A stretch of 8,384 nt of DNA from Pseudomonadota bacterium (lineage in GTDB: Bacteria; Pseudomonadota; Gammaproteobacteria; Steroidobacterales; Steroidobacteraceae), in contig CANGMU010000093.1 of NCBI GenBank assembly GCA_947454665.1, positions 1-8,384 of the forward strand, read 5' to 3'. Below the pieces are notes generated by a model. It searched no databases. It was not told the origin of the DNA and saw only the letters and a list, made by a program, of their open reading frames with translations. Within the stretch, counting starts at the first letter, position 1. Each line of letters starts with the position of its first letter. Below are positions 5,447 through 8,384 of the stretch, one piece after another. A program made the position numbers and the translations under genes.

Positions 5447-8384
5447 TTAGAACTTCGCCTTGAAGCCGAGGAAGTACCGGCGACCCAGCACGTCGTAGTA
5501 CCCACCGCTGGTGGTGCCCACGCCGGTCGTCGCGATGCTGTACGCCGACGGGTTCACGCAACCCGGAGCGCCGTTGCAGACGCCAGACAGGTTCGTCCCC
5601 ACCGGGAAGCCCTTCGTCTTGCCGGTGATCGCCGGCTGCGTGTCCAGGACGTTGTCGATACCGGCACGAATCGAGAAGTTCGAGTTGAAGTTCCAATTCA
5701 TGGACAGATCGAAAGCGTCGTAGGCATCAGCCATCAGGTTGCTGATCGGCGAGTAGGACAGCAGCAGCTTGCTGGTGTCACCCGCCGTGACCGCCGCGTT
5801 GTTCGCGATGATCGCGTCTTCCTGGGCCTTCGCCGCAACCGCCACAGCCGGCAGGTGGCGCCAGCGCAGATTCACGCTGAAGTCCTGCAGGGAGTAGTTG
5901 ACGTTGGTGAACACGCGGTACGAGTACGCACCGGCGTTGAAGCCCGTCAGAGTCGGACCGAGCGAGCCCTTCCAGTCGATGGTCGGGTCGTACTTGGCCG
6001 GGGACTGCTTCGTCTTGTAGTAGTCCAGCCACGTGCCCGACACGCTCAGGCCCAGGGCGCCCGGCAGCTTCTCGAGACCCAGGTCAGCCAGCTTGGCCGA
6101 CCAGTTCACGGTGAAGTCGACGCCGGACGTCTTGACCGTCGCCTGGTTCGAGTACGACAGCAGCGCGTTGAGCGCGCCACCAGTGCTCAGGTTACGCGGC
6201 GCGTTCTGGCACTCGGTCGAAGCAGCCTTCGCCGCAGCACCCGCCGCGTCGGTCACCAGGTCCTTGCCGTAGCACAGCCACTGCGCGTAGGTGATCGAGT
6301 ACGGGAGGATCGCGTCCTTGATGCCGATCTGGTACCAGTCCACCGTCGCCGACAGGCGGCGCAGCGCCTCGTGCTCGAACGGCGACTGCAACACGAAGCC
6401 CGCCGTCCACGTGTCGGCGATTTCCGACTTCAGGTTCGGGTTGCCGATCTGGTTCACCCAGGCAAAACCACCACCTGTCGAGCCCGGCTGGTTGACCAGC
6501 GGGTTCCGGTAGAAGTAGTTGGCAGCCGTCGCGCCCATCTGCGCCTGGCAGATGAGGTAGGCGCTGTTGGCACCCGCCGCGGTCTGACCGGCAGCCAGCG
6601 CCGCCGGACGGGCGACCGCGTCGGTACCGATGTTCGCCGCCGCACCACCCGCACCGAAGGGCGAGTTGGAGATCAGGCCGCACGGATCACCGTAGGCACC
6701 ACCACCCGTGAAGACCTGCTGCAGGTTCAGGTACAGCTCGCCGAGGTTCGGCACGCGGTTCGCGCGGTTGTAGCCGCCACGGAAGCGCAGGAAGTCGTTG
6801 ACCTGGATGTTGGCGTTGACCTTGTAGGTCGAGTTGCCACCCTGGTTCGCGTAGTCGGAGTAACGACCACCGACTTCGAGCTCAACCTTCTTCAGGAACA
6901 GCGCGTCCTTGACCACCGGGATCAGCAACTCACCGTAGTAGTCCCTGACGGACGTCTGCGCATCGAGATAGCCGGTCGGGTACAGGCCGATGACCTGGTC
7001 CGCGATCGAGGCCGTCGACTGCAGGATGTCCGGGATGAACTGCGCCGAGTTGCGGCGGTGCTGGTAACCCACGGCACCACGCACTTCACCGGCCGGCAGT
7101 TCGAACAGACCGCCCTGGAAGTTCAGTTCCGTGACGTCCTGCTGGTTCTGCGTACGGGTCTGCAGCGGGGCTTCAGCCAGGTAGGCGCAGTCGCTGGACG
7201 GCTTCGTGTCACCCTTGAAGATCGTGTCGTAGAAGCCGCTGGTGCAGTACTGCGCCGTGGTGCCGAAGAAGTTGTTGGCACCCGGGTAGGTGCCGACCAA
7301 GGTGTACGGCTTGCCATTGATCGGGTTGATCGAGACCTGGCCCGAGGTGGGCGTGCCGTTGCCCTGGAAGGCCATCATGCGGCCGTAGTCCGGCGCGGTC
7401 ACGACCGTACGCCAGCGCTGCAGCGAGTTGTTGCCGTAGGCGACGTTGTAGGTCGAAGACTCGCCACGCGAGAAGTAGAACTCGCCCTTCCAGTCCTTGA
7501 CCGGCAGGTCGAACTTCAGGCCGGCCTCGATTTCCCAGGCCGAGTTGATGTCCACCGTGCGACGACGGTCGAAGCTGTTCAGCGGATAGGTTTCCATGAC
7601 CCAGCTGGTCGACTGGGCGGCAGAACCGACCGCGCCACGGCTCAGCAGCAGCATGGCCATGCTGGCCGGAACCGGGTGCTGGGCGCCCGTCGTGCCGGTC
7701 GCCTTGAAGCCCGGGTTGGCCAGGGTGCCGGCCAGACCCGCCGCCACGTTCGCGGCGATGGTGTAGTCCTTGGTCGGGTCAACCGGGCTGTCGGTCGCCG
7801 GGTTGAACGGGATCGAAGCTTCCCAACCCAGGCTGGCGTTCGTGCCGGCCAGGAAGGTCTCGGTCGTGCTCTGCGAGAAGCGCGCGCTCGTGAAGAACTT
7901 CACGTGATCCGTGACGTCGTAGTCAGCCGAACCCATGAACGCATAGCGCGTCTGCGGCGAGCTGGCGAAGCCTTCGGTCTCGTTGTACTTGACCTTCTGG
8001 ATCAGCGTCGGGCCTGCGGCGCAAACCGCGGTCGACGGCGAGGTGCACAGCGAATCGTCATAGACGTTTTGCAGGGCGTAACGCTGGCCGTCGATCGGAT
8101 AGCCGAACGAGCTGGCGTTGTTGCCGGCCTGGACGAACAGCGAGCCGTTCGGGTTGAAGCGGATGGCGCCCGTGGCCGCACCGCTGGTGCGGTAGGAAGC
8201 ACCGGCGGCGGCGTTCCAGGCAACGGTGCCCGTGCCGGCCGGACGGTTCGGCAGCAGCGCGTTCAAGGTCGCGGTGTTGTAGCCCAGGGTGAACGGGTTC
8301 CAGCCGTTCACGCCCATCACGAAGCCGAGGAAGTTGCCGCCGACGGTCGGGTCACCCCAGCCCTTCGTGTAGAAGTCGCGGTTC
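5447..8384 (-). CDS. TonB-dependent outer-membrane receptor, C-terminal 978 residues (partial)
   Basis: The frame is open from the right edge to the TAA at 5449-5447; signal peptide and plug domain lie outside the window. What is visible is a large 22-strand-type barrel with long Ala/Gly/Asn-rich loops. The middle carries the hallmark stretch VGGRYSDYANQGGNSTYKV, then FLRFRGGYNRANRVPNLGELY (about 6835-6730), equivalent to the R-x-P-N/S-L-x-E-L motif of these receptors. NPNLKSEIADTWTAGF follows (about 6440-6400), then the near-terminal FSIRAGIDNVLDTQPAITG and the end RRYFLGFKAKF. The terminal Phe is the usual BAM recognition signal. Such proteins import siderophores, cobalamin or oligosaccharides using TonB energy; the substrate cannot be read from sequence and no transport genes are adjacent. 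Ten cysteines occur as five near-neighbour pairs. The gene ends in its own terminator, so it is not part of the prs operon. Length suggests a full protein well above 1,100 residues. Confidence 0.93.
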   Translation of the reverse strand, partial: NRDFYTKGWGDPTVGGNFLGFVMGVNGWNPFTLGYNTATLNALLPNRPAGTGTVAWNAAAGASYRTSGAATGAIRFNPNGSLFVQAGNNASSFGYPIDGQRYALQNVYDDSLCTSPSTAVCAAGPTLIQKVKYNETEGFASSPQTRYAFMGSADYDVTDHVKFFTSARFSQSTTETFLAGTNASLGWEASIPFNPATDSPVDPTKDYTIAANVAAGLAGTLANPGFKATGTTGAQHPVPASMAMLLLSRGAVGSAAQSTSWVMETYPLNSFDRRRTVDINSAWEIEAGLKFDLPVKDWKGEFYFSRGESSTYNVAYGNNSLQRWRTVVTAPDYGRMMAFQGNGTPTSGQVSINPINGKPYTLVGTYPGANNFFGTTAQYCTSGFYDTIFKGDTKPSSDCAYLAEAPLQTRTQNQQDVTELNFQGGLFELPAGEVRGAVGYQHRRNSAQFIPDILQSTASIADQVIGLYPTGYLDAQTSVRDYYGELLIPVVKDALFLKKVELEVGGRYSDYANQGGNSTYKVNANIQVNDFLRFRGGYNRANRVPNLGELYLNLQQVFTGGGAYGDPCGLISNSPFGAGGAAANIGTDAVARPAALAAGQTAAGANSAYLICQAQMGATAANYFYRNPLVNQPGSTGGGFAWVNQIGNPNLKSEIADTWTAGFVLQSPFEHEALRRLSATVDWYQIGIKDAILPYSITYAQWLCYGKDLVTDAAGAAAKAASTECQNAPRNLSTGGALNALLSYSNQATVKTSGVDFTVNWSAKLADLGLEKLPGALGLSVSGTWLDYYKTKQSPAKYDPTIDWKGSLGPTLTGFNAGAYSYRVFTNVNYSLQDFSVNLRWRHLPAVAVAAKAQEDAIIANNAAVTAGDTSKLLLSYSPISNLMADAYDAFDLSMNWNFNSNFSIRAGIDNVLDTQPAITGKTKGFPVGTNLSGVCNGAPGCVNPSAYSIATTGVGTTSGGYYDVLGRRYFLGFKAKF

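Noticed and set aside
4482..5450. A 322-codon plus-strand frame opposite prs
   Set aside because: Same mirrored composition; prs on the other strand has all its catalytic motifs, so this is a shadow frame.
5238..5696. N-terminal extension of prs to an ATG at 5696
   Set aside because: The extension runs through the terminator and into the receptor gene, has no similarity to Prs proteins, and would add about 150 residues to a family of about 315. The GTG at 5237 with AAAAGG upstream fits better.
5447..8384. Assigning the receptor to a specific substrate (siderophore, cobalamin or sugar)
   Set aside because: The plug is outside the window, and no linked uptake, regulatory or catabolic genes are visible to indicate a ligand.

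Overview
The window is high-GC bacterial DNA carrying six genes, all read on the minus strand, so transcription runs from high to low coordinates. The order prs - rplY (L25/CTC) - pth - ychF is the classic gammaproteobacterial housekeeping cluster. Together with a very large TonB-dependent receptor and high GC, it suggests a gammaproteobacterium of the Xanthomonadales/Nevskiales type. That placement is inference from gene order and protein style; no species is claimed.

Layout from right to left along transcription. (1) 8384-5447 is the C-terminal 978 residues of a TonB-dependent outer-membrane receptor whose N-terminus, signal peptide and plug lie beyond the right edge. (2) 5446-5238 is the intergenic region. 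It holds a strong minus-strand intrinsic terminator (5399-5367), an imperfect inverted repeat (5327-5355) and a likely prs promoter with a TATACT -10 box. (3) 5237-4284 is prs, 4214-3528 rplY, 3500-2907 pth and 2903-1812 ychF, with gaps of 69, 27 and 3 nt. (4) 1784-699 is a polyprenyl-phosphate sugar synthase (GT2) fused to a GtrA-like membrane domain. It starts 27 nt after ychF, with no terminator between. (5) 715-1 is the N-terminal 238 residues of an ArnT/GT39-like membrane glycosyltransferase that overlaps the GT2 gene by 17 nt and runs off the left edge.

How they fit: prs makes PRPP; L25 binds 5S rRNA; Pth recycles peptidyl-tRNA; YchF is a translation-associated NTPase. The last two genes look like a separate envelope-sugar module that shares the transcript. 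The GT2 would load a sugar onto a lipid phosphate, the GtrA part may help the carrier cross the membrane, and the GT39-like enzyme would use that lipid-linked sugar on the periplasmic side. The receptor is an independent unit with its own terminator. I saw no mobile element, CRISPR array, rRNA or tRNA gene. The housekeeping part is ordinary. The most noteworthy items are the appended glycosylation pair and the five closely paired cysteine sets in the receptor. I do not see convincing evidence of an undescribed system.
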